Positions 36,965-54,800 of a DNA stretch of 64,000 nt are shown here, piece by piece. The notes under the pieces are model-generated. The model did not search any database. It worked only from the letters and a program-made list of their open reading frames with translations, and was not told the DNA's origin. The position numbers and the translations under genes were made by a program. Each line of letters starts with the position of its first letter. Position 1 is the stretch's first letter. The DNA is from Odontesthes bonariensis. Lineage: Eukaryota > Chordata > Actinopteri > Atheriniformes > Atherinopsidae. The stretch is from the NCBI RefSeq assembly GCF_027942865.1, contig NC_134529.1, forward strand, positions 17,102,467-17,166,466, written 5' to 3'.

Positions 36965-37330
36965 AAAAAAAGCCGGCACCGAGCATCGCCTCATTACAGC
37001 CGTTCCCACCGTCTAACATGGTGGTGGCAGCATCATTCTGTGGGGAGGATTTTCTGTGACTTGAATGAGTCAAAAATGCTGAAATGCTCCCTTCTTCTCT
37101 GGGTTTTTCAGGGAAGGCCTTGTTTATTTCAGCAAGACATGCAGAGTGTGCGAGAGTCCAGGTGATAAACTGGCTTCTTTGCAGTCCAGACTGAATCCAC
37201 TGAAAACATTTCATATGCAGATTAAGATATTTCTCCAAAGATCTTGGAGAACTTTCAAAACTACAGTTTTTCGAAACCCTTAGATGGTTGTCAAAAGAGG
37301 AGGTGCAACACAGCAGTGCAGACAACAGCT
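36965..37330 (+). mobile_element. Tc1-like transposase remnant
   Basis: The + strand reads AVPTV, a stop, then HGGGSIILWGGFSVT near 36998-37063, the HGGGSxMLWG motif of Tc1-like transposases. Further decayed coding follows (YFSKTCR). Stops and frameshifts make it inactive. No terminal repeats were found. Confidence 0.6.
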
Positions 37331-38162
37331 TCTATCTATTCTCGTAAGAAACATCGTACAAAACCGATGATAAATATGTCCACGCCGCTTTATCAATCAT
37401 TGCACTTTTTCTGAAGAAGACAGTTAAAAGGGACTCAACCTTCCAATCTCACTTTATCTAAGTTTCATCGACAATAATACAACACTGACAGGAGCCATTC
37501 TCCATTAACTAACTATTTTCGTTATGAGAATTACTAAATGTTTAGGGCTATGTTTTGTGTCATTAAGCAGAGATACAAAGAGAAATAAAGAAGTCTAACG
37601 GTGTCTTGAGCTCTCTTTATCTATAGATGCCACTGGAGAGGAAAATGAGGCCATACAATATTCAGATAATTCTGTCGCGTCAATTTGTGGGGCTGATTGT
37701 TTACTTCGTGGATTACGTCCATCCTCACGTCATGGCCTTTGCCCTTGCAGTGCCTGGTGGCACTGCGTGTTTGCGCTCTGTGGTAAGACCAGATGAACGT
37801 GGAAATGCATTTGCTTTAACTTTTTTACATGACACGACGTAACTGCCGGAGAGTGTTTATTGTTTTAATGTATAGTCGACACGGCTCGTCGGTCTCTGCA
37901 GGTTTGGAGGGGAATCCTTGAGTAAATTTGGGTTGGGGTGTTTATTCAGGAGCGCTCCCTGTAAGTAGAGAAGCGCGACATCTAATGGCCGGCTCACTAA
38001 AAAAAACTCAAACTTCATGTTGTTCACGTTTCGGTTTTTAAATCTTGTAAAGCTTGGCAATGCTTTGAAGTTTGAATCGTCAAGTCCTTAGCTCGATTTG
38101 TATAGATGGTGGGCATTTTAAAGTAATGCGCGTTTTGTAGGTTTGCTTCAGCGGAGAGGAAC

Positions 38163-43510
<5,348 letters not shown>

Positions 43511-43924
43511 TGTAAGCCTCCTTAGTTCACACCATCCCTCATTTGTTTTTGCTCTGTCGTCTTTCTTTTTTTTATTTCTTTTCCCCACCCTGCATTATTT
43601 GTTGCCAAGGTAACCCGAACGCACAGAAAAAGCTCAGCACTTGCCGCGCATTGGTTTTGACACTGGAGTCTACATTTTCACAACACTTCGCCCTCTTCAT
43701 CAGTCTCTCAAGAAGGTGAGTTGCAGAGCGTTGCTGTGCTTTGAGACGCACTCAACTTAAAACCAAAAGTCTGAATAATTAATTTAAAACAAGGAGCAAG
43801 TTGAGTGTAATATTCGTGTCTCGGACTGTTACATCACATCACATTTATAGTGTTGTGTGTGGTGCAAATCACAGTCATCCTTATTTTCCGCTTGTCCAAG
43901 CAAACAAGGCATTCTGTGCAGAGA

Positions 43925-44660
43925 CATACCTGAAATGAAAATATGTCAAATATATATGTATAAAAGTAGCATCACTTAATCAAAGACATCTCCAGGCACT
44001 TTAAAAATGTAAAAATAAATTCAGTCCTATAATGACCCATCTCAATAAAGGTCATATTTGTCAAATTAAACCAAATCAATTTAAATCTAAACCAGTTTGG
44101 GTTCTTATATTGCCAACTGATAAAAGTTGACTAGCAAGGGAAATCTGCAGATTGCGTTAAATCTTCTCTTCAGTTAAATCCAACGTCCTGATAATGCTCA
44201 AGGCGACAGTGGAGGGAAAAACTCCCTTTCAACAGGAAGAAATCTCCAGCAGAACACATGGAAAGTAAAGAGACCAGTCATAAAAGATGCCTAGTGCATA
44301 ATGGGAGGTTCCCTAGCTGTCCATTCCTATCCCAACATAACTAAAGGGATGTATCAGGTTTACCCAAACCGTCCAAAAAGGAAAGATTTAATCCTAATGT
44401 TAAAGGTAGAGAGGGTGAATGCTTCCTCAAACCATACAGGCAGCTGGTTCCACAACAGAGGGGCCTGATATAGAAACTCTAGGAACGACCAGTACGCCTG
44501 CAGTTAGAGAGTGAAGTGCTCTGTTTGGAAAATACTGAGCTATGAAGCCTTCACGGTACAATGTAACTTAGTCATAAGTGCTATTAACATGTGAGGAGAA
44601 GTATTTTAAATTCTGTTCTGGACAACATGAGGCATAAGGGGGAAGGTACATGTGTCTGTA
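43925..44660 (+). repeat. Dispersed teleost repeat, class uncertain
   Basis: Phrases such as GAAAAACTCCCTTTCAACAG, AGCTGGTTCCACAACAGAGG followed by GGCCTGATA, and AGTGAAGTGCTCTGTTTGG are ones I recall from a very common fish repeat. It has no ORF and no clear termini. It lies just past mtcl3 and contains an AATAAA (44044-44049) that mtcl3 could use. Confidence 0.5.
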
Positions 44661-44664
44661 GTGT

Positions 44665-46260
44665 GCACTGTAAGATGCGGTATGGAACTCACTCACTTCT
44701 GTTTAAAGCACATTGAGAATGGAGGATGATGCTGCTTACTGGCTTTTTTTATACTAATATATACACAACATATCCCAACATGTTCCCAGTACTAATCGGT
44801 GAATAGAAAATAGAAAGCAACTCTTACCAGCACACACACACTCGGGAGTAAATGCTTTGGATAATCAGCCGGACATTTGCACACTGTTTCAGTCACTAAT
44901 GTTCCGGACAATTTACTCCAACTCTGGCTGGAACATCTCCAGAACAAGTGTGGAACAAATGTTCCAGAAACATTTGCCAGCCCTCTGGAACATTTGTAGA
45001 ACTTTTCAAGACTGTGTAAATGAAAAAAAAAACAGAAAAAAAAAACAGCAAATGAGATAGGTTTGCCTCACCCTACTGCAGCTGAGTACTGCAATCAAAC
45101 TTACTCTACCCAACCCTTAAATAATGTCGGGCTCTTTAAAAGATAAATCCAGAATGCATTGCTGTATCAATAGATTGAAAAAAATTGAGGCCACAGTGTG
45201 ATTATGGATACATCATTTAGAAAGTGAGGTCTGACTTCAAGGCTTCAGTAAGTCTGCCAGGGTGTAAACTCAACTACTCTTCCCAATGTGCTTTATCCTC
45301 TGGTTTAATGTTGCCACTGGCATTATTTTCTCTGGTAGCAGCTTCTGAACTCAACCGTTTCTTTGTTTTTCAGGGCGACATTTGCTGTGCCGTGCCGTTG
45401 TTGTTGCCTCAAGGTAAAGTAAGGACAAAGTTTGTTTGTATCCCTCCCCTCAGCTCGTGAGGGGTTTGTCATTTTGTACGAAACACAACAGGTGGAAGAA
45501 TGATGATCACGGGGGGGGCTTTAAACTGGGAGGAATTTTAATCATCGTGTCAAGTGCCAAATGTCAGATCTTGTTATCTGGGGTTCCAAAAATTCCCAGA
45601 GGAGCCCCTGATTATCGGCAGGCGTTAATAATTGATGATGAGGCAGATGCAGAGTTGCACCTGCTCGGCATGAGGCAAGACTCCGGGTTCAAGCTGTTCC
45701 AGGATGTTATGCGTCTTCGCACAATTTGAACCATAAAGTGAAGCCTGTGATGATGTGTTGATTGCTTTACCTAATCATTTTCCAATACGCGCCATAAAAC
45801 ATTCAGGCCTGAGATTAGTCTAGGTGAACCATAAATTACATGTAAAGTTGTAGAAAAAATGTCAAGTATGACTGAAAAGTATGCCAAACGTGCCGGGCAT
45901 CCAACTGCCAGTCTCCTTTTCGTGACAATCTTCAATAAAGATATTATTGACTGTGACACATTGTTACTCACTGTGTCACCCACACCCATTTGGCATCCTT
46001 TGGAAAGATGATTTGCAACACGACGTGGTCACAAGACCAAATCTGCCCAAGCATCCTAAAGCAGAGTAGCAACAGAGAAGCCGATTGGCCGGGAGACCGA
46101 AGCAGCTGAAATAGCTATGTAAACACTTTCCCTCGATCCGTGAGCCCCAGTAATTTTAGCCTGAATGCTGGTGACGACAGTCGTCCCATCGAGACTTCAA
46201 ATGCTGGAATAAATGTGACATTATGCTATTTGAAACTGACTCCGAAGGCGCGCTCACGTA
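44665..46260. other. No gene recognised between mtcl3 and kiaa0408
   Basis: No supported exon. The ORF at 45436-45729 has no motif or splice context and is probably chance. Confidence 0.5.
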
Positions 46261-46275
46261 AACACTGGGAGGTGG

Positions 46276-46564
46276 TATAAAAACTGGGGACCCCGGCTGG
46301 AACAGAAGATGTTTACCCTTTAGCTTTACACGCCGGACCATATCCCAACAGCGTGAGGAGAAGGGGGCCCTTTAAATCGAGTCCGAGTCGCTTTACGTAA
46401 CACGGCGAGGGGGGAAAAGTGAGTGGAAGCACCGCCGACAGGGGACTTTACAGTTTAACAAGGAGGGGGTGAATGTGCCGGGGAACCCAGAGCAAACAGC
46501 GCAGGGACTAGAGCTGGCTGCGGAATTATACCGCTGGGCAGGGAGCACCTCTGTGTGGACTCAG
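46276..46564 (+). promoter_or_regulatory. kiaa0408: TATA promoter and untranslated first exon of the kiaa0408 homologue
   Basis: TATAAAAA stands at 46276-46283, followed by a GC-rich exon that ends GACTCAG|GTAAGA at 46564. The next acceptor upstream of the coding start is CGCTGTCAG before 47777, giving a second 5' UTR piece at 47777-47866 in front of the ATG. The gene therefore appears to have its own promoter, not only readthrough from mtcl3. Confidence 0.6.
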
Positions 46565-47866
46565 GTAAGAAAAGCGGGTTTAATTAAGCGAAAGTAGCAG
46601 CTTTCATGTGGTTTGAAACCACCTGAAATCTCTAAAACGTTTCTGCCGAGACTAATTCACATTTTTTTTTAATATTTCCATTTCCATTTTTTTTTTTTTA
46701 TTTGAGTCAGAGTTGATCCCAAATGTGTTCCTTTCATTGCCTCGGACACGCACTCCCTCCGCGCGTCCCTGTCTCCTGTCCTCGGGACATTCAGTCACTT
46801 AATGAGGCATAGTTACAAGATTATTAATATCCCTACTCTTACATCACAGGTGGGAGGGAAGAGGCTGGTACATTCGGACACCTTCGACAATATACTTGCG
46901 ATTCTGAATGATGTTAAAAACAATAACAACATCTGTTTTTTTTTTCAATTTGTACCCCGATTGGGGCTCAGTTTCATCAGCAATTATCTCGTTTGACCGA
47001 CAGAATCGATCGCATCATAGATGTGACGCAGCAAATAAAATAATATAGATAATATTCATATGTCATGATATCACATTAGTGAATTCTGTACTTTTGGTGT
47101 CACACAATATCAGAAACCATTACAAGCTTTCATGTTTACGCAACTGACACCATTCGTTTAAAGTAGTGTCATGTTCCAAGCTAATGACCACCTCACTGCA
47201 TGCTCGAGATATTTTTTTTTTCCCTCCACAAGTGTAGCAAGGTGTAACAGAGGCAGGCTTGAGGTCCAAGTGACCAATAGTCTAAATGGTTGCCTCGGTG
47301 CTGTCATGCTGTATTCTCGTCCACGCGTGCTGCAGAGTTACCGAAGACTGACATGCCTGTGAATTTTAGAGAAGAATGCCAAAGCAGAGGGCTGTAAATG
47401 CCTGACCTTTGTGAGAGTGGAAACCACAACAACATAAAAAAGAAAAGGTGATTTATGCCGTTAGGAAAAGTGGATGTAAACTAAGATTCACGGGGATTAA
47501 GGAAAATAAAAAAGGTTTAACACGCAGTTTAACCTTCATCAGGCATCAATGCGGCTGTTGAAGCAGCTTTTTCTTTCAGGCTAAAAAGAATATACACTAG
47601 AACCAGATTTTGATTCAGTAACACGGGAACACACGGAGAATGAAAATAAAGCAATGTTTGTTTGTTTTTTATTCATACATCTTTGGCTTCTGTTAACAGG
47701 CCTCTCTCTTTCTCGTTTCTTCGAACCTTTTTAGTATTTCCAAGCCATCAATCCTTCTCGTCCCCCTCGCTGTCAGCCTGACGGTGACCTCTGACAGGAA
47801 AGTGAAACGGGAGAAAGGGGAAACTGCCATTTGAAAAGGCCTCTGGGTATTGAACAGCCCCGCGTC

Positions 47867-48587
47867 ATGGCAGCCATTGATTTGGAGGTTGGGCTGCAGC
47901 GCAGAGGCCGGGGATGGGGGCAGGAGAGGCCAGATCTGATGGACAACTTCGACTCAGAGATGCAGGAGTGGGAGGATCAGCTGCAGGACATCCAGAGGAA
48001 AATTGAAGAGGTACATGTTGTACACACAAACTGAGGCGGGTCGAATCCCATAGAGATGGGACTGTGAAGTCAGTTCTCAAATCATCTCAACATCACTTTG
48101 CTCTTTATTCCAATTATGTACATTGAATAATTCCCTGTAATGGGCAAACTAGTACGAGTAAGTAAGCTTCTGATACACCAGTGTAAGTGCCATAATTCAG
48201 ACCTTCACACGACATCTGATGATGTACAGAAATAAAAAATGAATGTCCATAGCGTGTGTTCGTGGCAGGCGGAGCGTCAAACATTTTCTGTCGAGTAAAG
48301 TTGCTTAGATCTTCATCACAAAGAAATTTAGCGAGTTAGAACTTACTTTGGTTTAACAGTGATCCTCAAACACACGTGGGGAGCGTACTAATTGTCCGGT
48401 CTCGAAGTGAGACCTTTTGTGCTTCCTAGTGAGCATTAATTGGTGTAAAGTCTTTGTGTGTGCCATAATAAACCGTTGGCTGCACGCAGACCGACTCAGC
48501 CGCACGGCCTTGTTGGAAGGACGGAACAAACAAACGTTAACAAGCTTATTAAGCTGTGAGATGCTGGTCACGCGCAATTTTCCCTGT

Positions 48588-48659
<72 letters not shown>

Positions 48660-51083
48660 CTGAAAGTGGATACTAACGGAGGCACCAAAGGTTGCGATGG
48701 CAAACGGATGCTCGTGCAAAGTGGAATAACACGTGTTGATCACAAATATAAGTTAGGTGGTGCTGAGAGCTTGTGGTAATTATAAGACCTGTTTGTTGTG
48801 GAAACATCACACATAGCTGAGGAACAGCGCGTTCAAGTTTAAATTTCTGAAAGGATGAATTAGATCCACGAGAAAGGAGCGGGAAGAGCTTCATGTTTTC
48901 CTGTTTTTCTGTTCCAGCTGTACAATGAAGTCCAAGCCCGCAGAGGAGCAAACGACAGCACTACTGACAACCAGAAAAATGGCAGCTCGTTGGAGTGTGG
49001 GCTCGGGCACCATGGCAACGGCCTTTTTGCGCCCGGCCACCACAGCGTGAATCACCCAGGAGATGTAGCCGTGCCACATCGCTATAGCAACAGCTGCAAT
49101 TATAGTCCCAACGGGTACAGCTACCCCGGGAGTCATCAGAATGGCTACGGTCACTGCCGCTCCAACGGGGTCTCAGAGATCGGAGACTTACTGCAGGACT
49201 ATTTAGGCAAAGGGACACAGATGAGCCGGAAGAACAATGGAGCTCGCCATGTGGTAAGTAGAGGCGTTTTGCCAGCTTGTGCCTCATTCTGTTGGTATTT
49301 GCACATTGGAAGAAACAAGATAAGAGGACATGATATGAGTCAAAGCTGCGGTTGTGGCAGGAACATATTGATTACAGTTACCCTCAAGTCTGCTTACAGA
49401 GACGGGCCACTAGACAAGAGTTAGTTTCACACTTAAGCCCAACTCTTGCATTTTCTTAACACCTGCTGATGAGAGCTCTTTCCTGGTCCAATATGAGCGT
49501 ATCAGAATAGTTTCTGCTGTGCTATGTTGAGTGATAATCAGGAGTCAGTTCAGGTTTTGTTCTGGTACAGCAAAGCCACCCTCCCCAGGGATTCTGAATA
49601 GTTTTTTTTTTTTTTTAAATGTGTATTTTAATCTCTTTAAGCACTTCAGTGACACAATCAAGGTGAACCAGGGCATCTCTGCACACCAGGATGAGACGAG
49701 GAGAAGATCTAGAAATCAAAGGTAAGAAGTTTTGTCTTCTTAATCGTAATCATGTAGAATTAAAGAATCAAGCTTGTTCCCAGGTTTCTGATTGCTACTT
49801 TTATTTCAATTTTTTCTGTTAAACTAGGCTTGGGCAAGAGCAGGTTTTGGGCAGTTTTGAGGAAACTGAAAACAGGAAGAACCAAGTGTCTTACATGAAG
49901 AACTCCCCCTGCAGAGAGAGTTCCCCCAACAAGGAAAACACAGGCTCAAAGCCCCCTCTTGGACAGCGGGATGCTCCTTCTGTACAAGCACGCTCACAGC
50001 TGCCGGTCACAACAGCTGAGTCTCCCTCTCTGGACAGGAAGTCCTTCAGTCCAGGAGTCCTGGGAGACAGAAAGTGCGGCAGCCCCTCGGTTCTCAGGAA
50101 GTTTGGAGCCATGCTTCAGGAGAACGAGGGCAAAACGCTTACAGAATCTGGAGTTGTGAGCCATCAGGCGTCAGTCCCAGAGGCAAAGTGTCCCACTCCT
50201 GGCTGTCAGCGCAGAGCTTTTGGAGCCGCTGGAGCGGCCGGCAGAGTGCCCATGCGTGTGCCTAGTCAGAAAACCCAACCAGATTCCAACGTGCTGACAG
50301 CAGAGGTAGAAGCCAGCCAAGAGTGGGGTTTGGTATTAGACTCTGGGAGGCCGAGCTACAAGGATCAAAGAGGATGCTATAACAGTTCTAAAGGATCTCA
50401 TCCTAGTCCCCAGCAGGCCCAGAGGAGATCACAGGTTCCGGGTAGCCCAAAGATGAGACCCAGGGCTAACAGTGGGGCTGAAAGAGATGGAGGGTTTGCT
50501 CAAGGGGAGAAGGCGAGAAAGCCTGCACTCCAACACGCTGACTCCAAAATGGACTACAGAGCCTCAAGTGCTTCCCCAGGAGCTCAGAGGATCCAGAGGG
50601 GACAAGAGTTGCCAGCTTGTGGCCTTTTGAGGGACGAGGGACTTATTGAACTGCTTGACATGCTCGAGATCCAACACGAGTACAGCTCCAGTCCCAGAAC
50701 AGTATACACCGCATACCGACAGGAGTCCCAGCAGGTAGGTTGTGTTCTGCTTGGTTGTTTAGCATCAGGTCCACAATCAGCCAATCTCTGGTGCACACTG
50801 ACACGTGGTGTGTGTTTCTATCCAGGTCCATTCGAGTGAGCTGTCCACAGCCAAACCCCAGAAGACTTTCTCTCGTCCCGCACGGCCGGCCAACCAGCGA
50901 CCTCCCTCCAGATGGGCCAGCCGCACCCCTACTGCCAGAATCACTGCCCCGTCAGGCCCAATTTACTGCCCTCCGAGCCCCTTGATCCGCACCCCCAGCC
51001 CCATGAGTAGATCCCCAAGCCCTGCACTGAAGCACCGGCCTCTTATTTCCTATTCTCTTCAGGCTGAGACTGTCATTATGTGA
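47867..51083 (+). CDS. kiaa0408: KIAA0408 homologue, five coding exons
   Basis: Protein of unknown molecular function. Coding exons: 47867-48010, 48918-49253, 49642-49721, 49828-50734, 50826-51083; all GT-AG and in phase, giving 574 aa (human about 694). The N-terminus DLMDNFDSEMQEWEDQLQDI followed by QRKIEELYNEVQ is a short coiled coil and corresponds to the human KIAA0408 start (LLDQFDNERKEWE type). The middle is disordered, Ser/Pro/Gln-rich. The C-terminus has DEGLIELLDMLEIQHEYSSS and the FSRPARPANQRPPSRWASR block, which I recall as the most conserved part of the family. The ATG at 47867 (GTCATGG) is the only ATG in the open upstream frame. It follows mtcl3 in the same orientation, as in human. 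Confidence 0.88.
48592..48657. repeat. (CA)n microsatellite in kiaa0408 intron 1
   Basis: Thirty-three perfect CA dinucleotides, likely length-polymorphic. Confidence 0.95.
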
Positions 51084-51615
51084 TAGGTTTCTATGTTAAC
51101 AAAGCATGCTCCCTTCCCTCTGGGGCGACCCTCCGTGTAAATAGTATGGACCTTTCTCTTTGACAAAGTGCTTCAAGAGAGCTGCAAAGAAATGCGGAGT
51201 TTCATCTCAGTTTTCGAAATTAAACACATCCGCATCATTCTCCAGTGTTGCTGTGGCTTTAAAGTTCTTCTGTGCCTGACCTTTGCCAACACATCAGCAT
51301 TTTGCTTTGCTGCCCCCCCCCCCCTTTATCCATATTCCTCTTTTTTCATAGTGAACTTTGGTGTTTCGTGTGTAAGGTGAATTAGCATGCAGCCCTAGAT
51401 GGGGGCGCATGCTAATGTGTTCAATCCTCTTGGTTGCCATGTTGAATCAAATTCAGCCAAATTCAGTTGGAACTGCGCTACCGGCTGCAGCCTGCGAACC
51501 GTCGACACGTGTGTTTGATTGTATCATAATGCCGAAATATATTCAAGATGTTCAAATAACAGCTGTGAGAAATTATTCTAATATGCCTTTGATGTATTTT
51601 TTTTTCTTTCTTGGT

Positions 51616-51621
51616 AATAAA
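51616..51621 (+). terminator. kiaa0408: Polyadenylation signal for kiaa0408
   Basis: AATAAA 530 bases past the stop, with T-rich sequence around it. A further AATAAA-type cluster at about 51880-51892 is an alternative. Confidence 0.45.
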
Positions 51622-51899
51622 TATGACAGTGCTTTGATGTCGAGGCTCCGACTCTGTTTTGCAGCATTGATGATGCTCTCATTCTTCAGGATATTAATGA
51701 TTTATCACATATCACGCCTATGGCTATTTGATACCAGCAGATCCCCGCATGCCACTGCGGTGGAATCTCAAGTGCCGTAGTGTTGGTTGCCGTTGCAAAT
51801 GAAGTAACTGGCCGCCAAACTGAGCAAAGCCTCAGCCGGTTGAAAAATAAGAAATGAAGATAAAATTCTTCATTGTAGTAATAAAAATAAACTAATTTC

Positions 51900-54800
51900 T
51901 TTTAGAGATGGCGTTCTTTTCGTTTGCACAACACTGCGCTGTGATTTGCTGGCTGGAATCCCTTTGAAGTACATTAGCTTTGTAGCGTTTTCATTCAACA
52001 GCATGTCATGTTACCCGTCGTTATCAGGATATCCAATGTGCCGCACAGACAAAGATCACTTTTCACGCAGAGTGTTTCGCGCCTCATAAGACTGCATCAA
52101 CAACCTCTGGCCTCCTTGACACCTCCTCCTCCGTGCGGGGGGATTGAACGCACTTTCACACGCTCTCAAATTCACACAGATGCAACGCATAGAGAACAAA
52201 ATGTCCATTATATGTGAGTATACACACACCAAGTAACCATTTTTCATACATGTGCACAATCTGTCACACATTCAAACCTTGGCAGGAGTAGCCAAAGAGT
52301 GAAATGTCATGTAAAGACTGGGTGGGGGGACACACGGAAGTCCTTTGGCCCCATGATGCCTCAGCCCTGTCACCCAACCTCTCGGTGCTATGTGGCACCT
52401 CAGATGGAAATAGCAAGCGTGACGTGTGTTTTGGTGCCAGAAATCTTAGCCTGCTGTCTTTAGGGGTATAAATAAGAAGTGGGAGGGGGGGAATTGGTTC
52501 CTCTCTCTGTGTTCTTAACTCCTTTTGGTTTATCTCGCCTGTCGCTATTTCTTCTCACCAGTGATAACACTGAAAGTTTACAAACTGAGGATTTATTTTG
52601 TTTGTTTTTAAAGATACGGTTTATCTGCCCCACATTTCCTCTTATTTCTCGACGCGATTGTTTTCATTCCTCTTCTCACTGACGTCTACATATTGCTTTC
52701 CCATCCTCTACTTTTCCTATCTGGACCTCCAGATTCATGCGTGTAAATGACAGGTTGGCATCTCCACCGGCTGTGGAATGTTAACGAGGCAGCCCATTGG
52801 CCACCCCTCTGCAATCCTCATCAGGGCCACTGTTAACTCGACCCCCTGCCTGTAAAAAACCAACTGTGAAACAGAAGATCCGCTATATGAAAGCGGAAAA
52901 TTCGGTATATATTTTTTTTCCTCCTTCTCAGTCGCTCCCTTGTCCCGGCCCGCTCCCTTTCTCTCTGCCTCTAAAAGACACTGCTATCAGGCTGACACAG
53001 CATGGCAGAGCTTGGCACAGCGTGTCCTCCACTGGGCAAGCTATTCACGAGAGCCGAGACAGCCAGATGACAGAGGGAGAAAGAAAGGGGACACAACAGG
53101 AGCTGACAGCTGAACTGTAGCCATGGCTTCCTTGACGTCAGCGGGCCATGTTAACACACTCACTTTGACCCCCAGAGGAGGCGAACTTCTCAGAGCCTCT
53201 GGATTTCCTTACACAACTTGTGTTAAATGCCTGTGTTCGCATGTGCTACCCATGTTCAGTCCACAAACACATGTATGATTAATCCATCCTTACTGCTCAT
53301 GTCTTATTTATGATATCTGTGTAGGATATGGTAAAGGTGCTGATCTGTCCCTCTGAATGAGTTACTGTCCCTATGTATACATTAATGTGCTTTCATCCCG
53401 GAGACATACGTGGACACCCGCATGACATCTGTCCTGTGAACCAATGGGAGTAATGCCTCGCCTTTAAATCTAACCTCCCCTTTCTGAGAATGAAAATGAT
53501 GATAAATCAAATTGCAACCTACAGTCATTTGATGGTTAATATTAGCTGTACGCAAGTGCAGGTGCGGTGTGAGGGTGGATGCTGGGGAATCAGTGTCACA
53601 AATAGACCTCGTCCTCTGGGGATACTGACTGCGCTGTTAACCAAAAATTACAACAGGGGCTTGGGCACTTGATTTAACTGAGCCAAAGTTAAAAGCTACA
53701 CCTGTGCATATGCTTCCAGATGACCTGCTGTTTAGTTAGCTGTTTATATGATAACATTTCATAAGTGACACATGATGTTGTCAGCTTATCATTTGATTAT
53801 GGATTAGCATCAAAGTAAACATTTGCAAATAAGATCTGATCTTTCATACCTGGATCTTATGCTAAAAACTCCCTCAAGTCGCAAGTTGAATCAAGCTGCT
53901 TGACACACAGTATCTGTTCAACTGTCTTCTGGTAGTGAACACAGACTCAGGCCAGAAATTCTCGACAGATTTGGTTCGGATTTGGGCTAACCATGCGTGG
54001 ACTGAGAATATGGTGTCATTTGGACCAACGGGTGTTGCAGTACTCTGGTACAGGCAATAAACGTTGCATTCAAAGAATGAAATAGCAATAAGCAGAAATA
54101 CCAGAAGTGCTGTGTGGCCAAATGGAAAATGTAAAAGTAGATTACGCCCTTTTGTTGAAGGGTTGCCAACCACATTACACTTCCAGGAGGCTGTGCTAGA
54201 AAACCAGAACTTGTCAACAGGAGAGTTTTATTTTTATTTTTATTGTAGAATATATGATAGAATTATCTTATTCCCAAAATCGGTAATTCAAACAATGAAG
54301 GAAAAATTAAAACATTAAAAAATCTTGTCTGCCACTTCTCTGTCAATTCATGCAGTTAGGAAAAATACCTCGCAATAAGAAAGAAAAAACGGTCCCAAAC
54401 ATAAGATTACGGAGGTATAAATTGTGCGTGCATAAATGCTGTTTCACGTTCATCACTCGCTCCTGTGCTTTGCGAAAATGTATTTAAAACATAGGCTGGT
54501 TTTAAGCATGTAGACAGACAGCTAAAAGATTATGAGTGTTTCTGAATGAGCTCCGGGGGTCTGACATAATGTCTTCTAAGGTGTCTGACACACATGGGAG
54601 TCTCACGTTCCTTCTTGCCTCTTCTCGCCCCCCATCCACCTGTCCCCTGTCCTGCGCTCTCTGCCCCTGCCTGTCTTGTATCTCTGTCCTGACTTCCACC
54701 AGAGCTGGGCTGGGGGGGGGTCCACAATAAAACCCTCAGCATGTGTCAGTTGCTACTGCAACAGACTCAAAATAGATAGCGAAGCGCCTCCTTTATGTAT

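Noticed and set aside
43618..43717. Possible extra mtcl3 exon ending AAGAAG|GTGAGT
   Set aside because: The mtcl3 stop codon and C-terminal anchor lie before it, no good acceptor or frame links to it; at most a 3' UTR splice.
45436..45729. 97-codon ORF between mtcl3 and kiaa0408
   Set aside because: No recognisable motif, splice context or supported start; probably chance.
46150..46200. TAGCCTG at 46157 as another end of the 9-bp-TSD family
   Set aside because: No matching opposite end or target duplication was found.
48592..48657. Regular short-unit repeat considered as an array such as CRISPR
   Set aside because: It is a plain CA dinucleotide microsatellite with no spacers, in vertebrate DNA.
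48961..49287. Minus-strand ORFs opposite kiaa0408 exon 2
   Set aside because: The + strand frame is fixed by phase-compatible splicing and family similarity; the minus frames are shadows.
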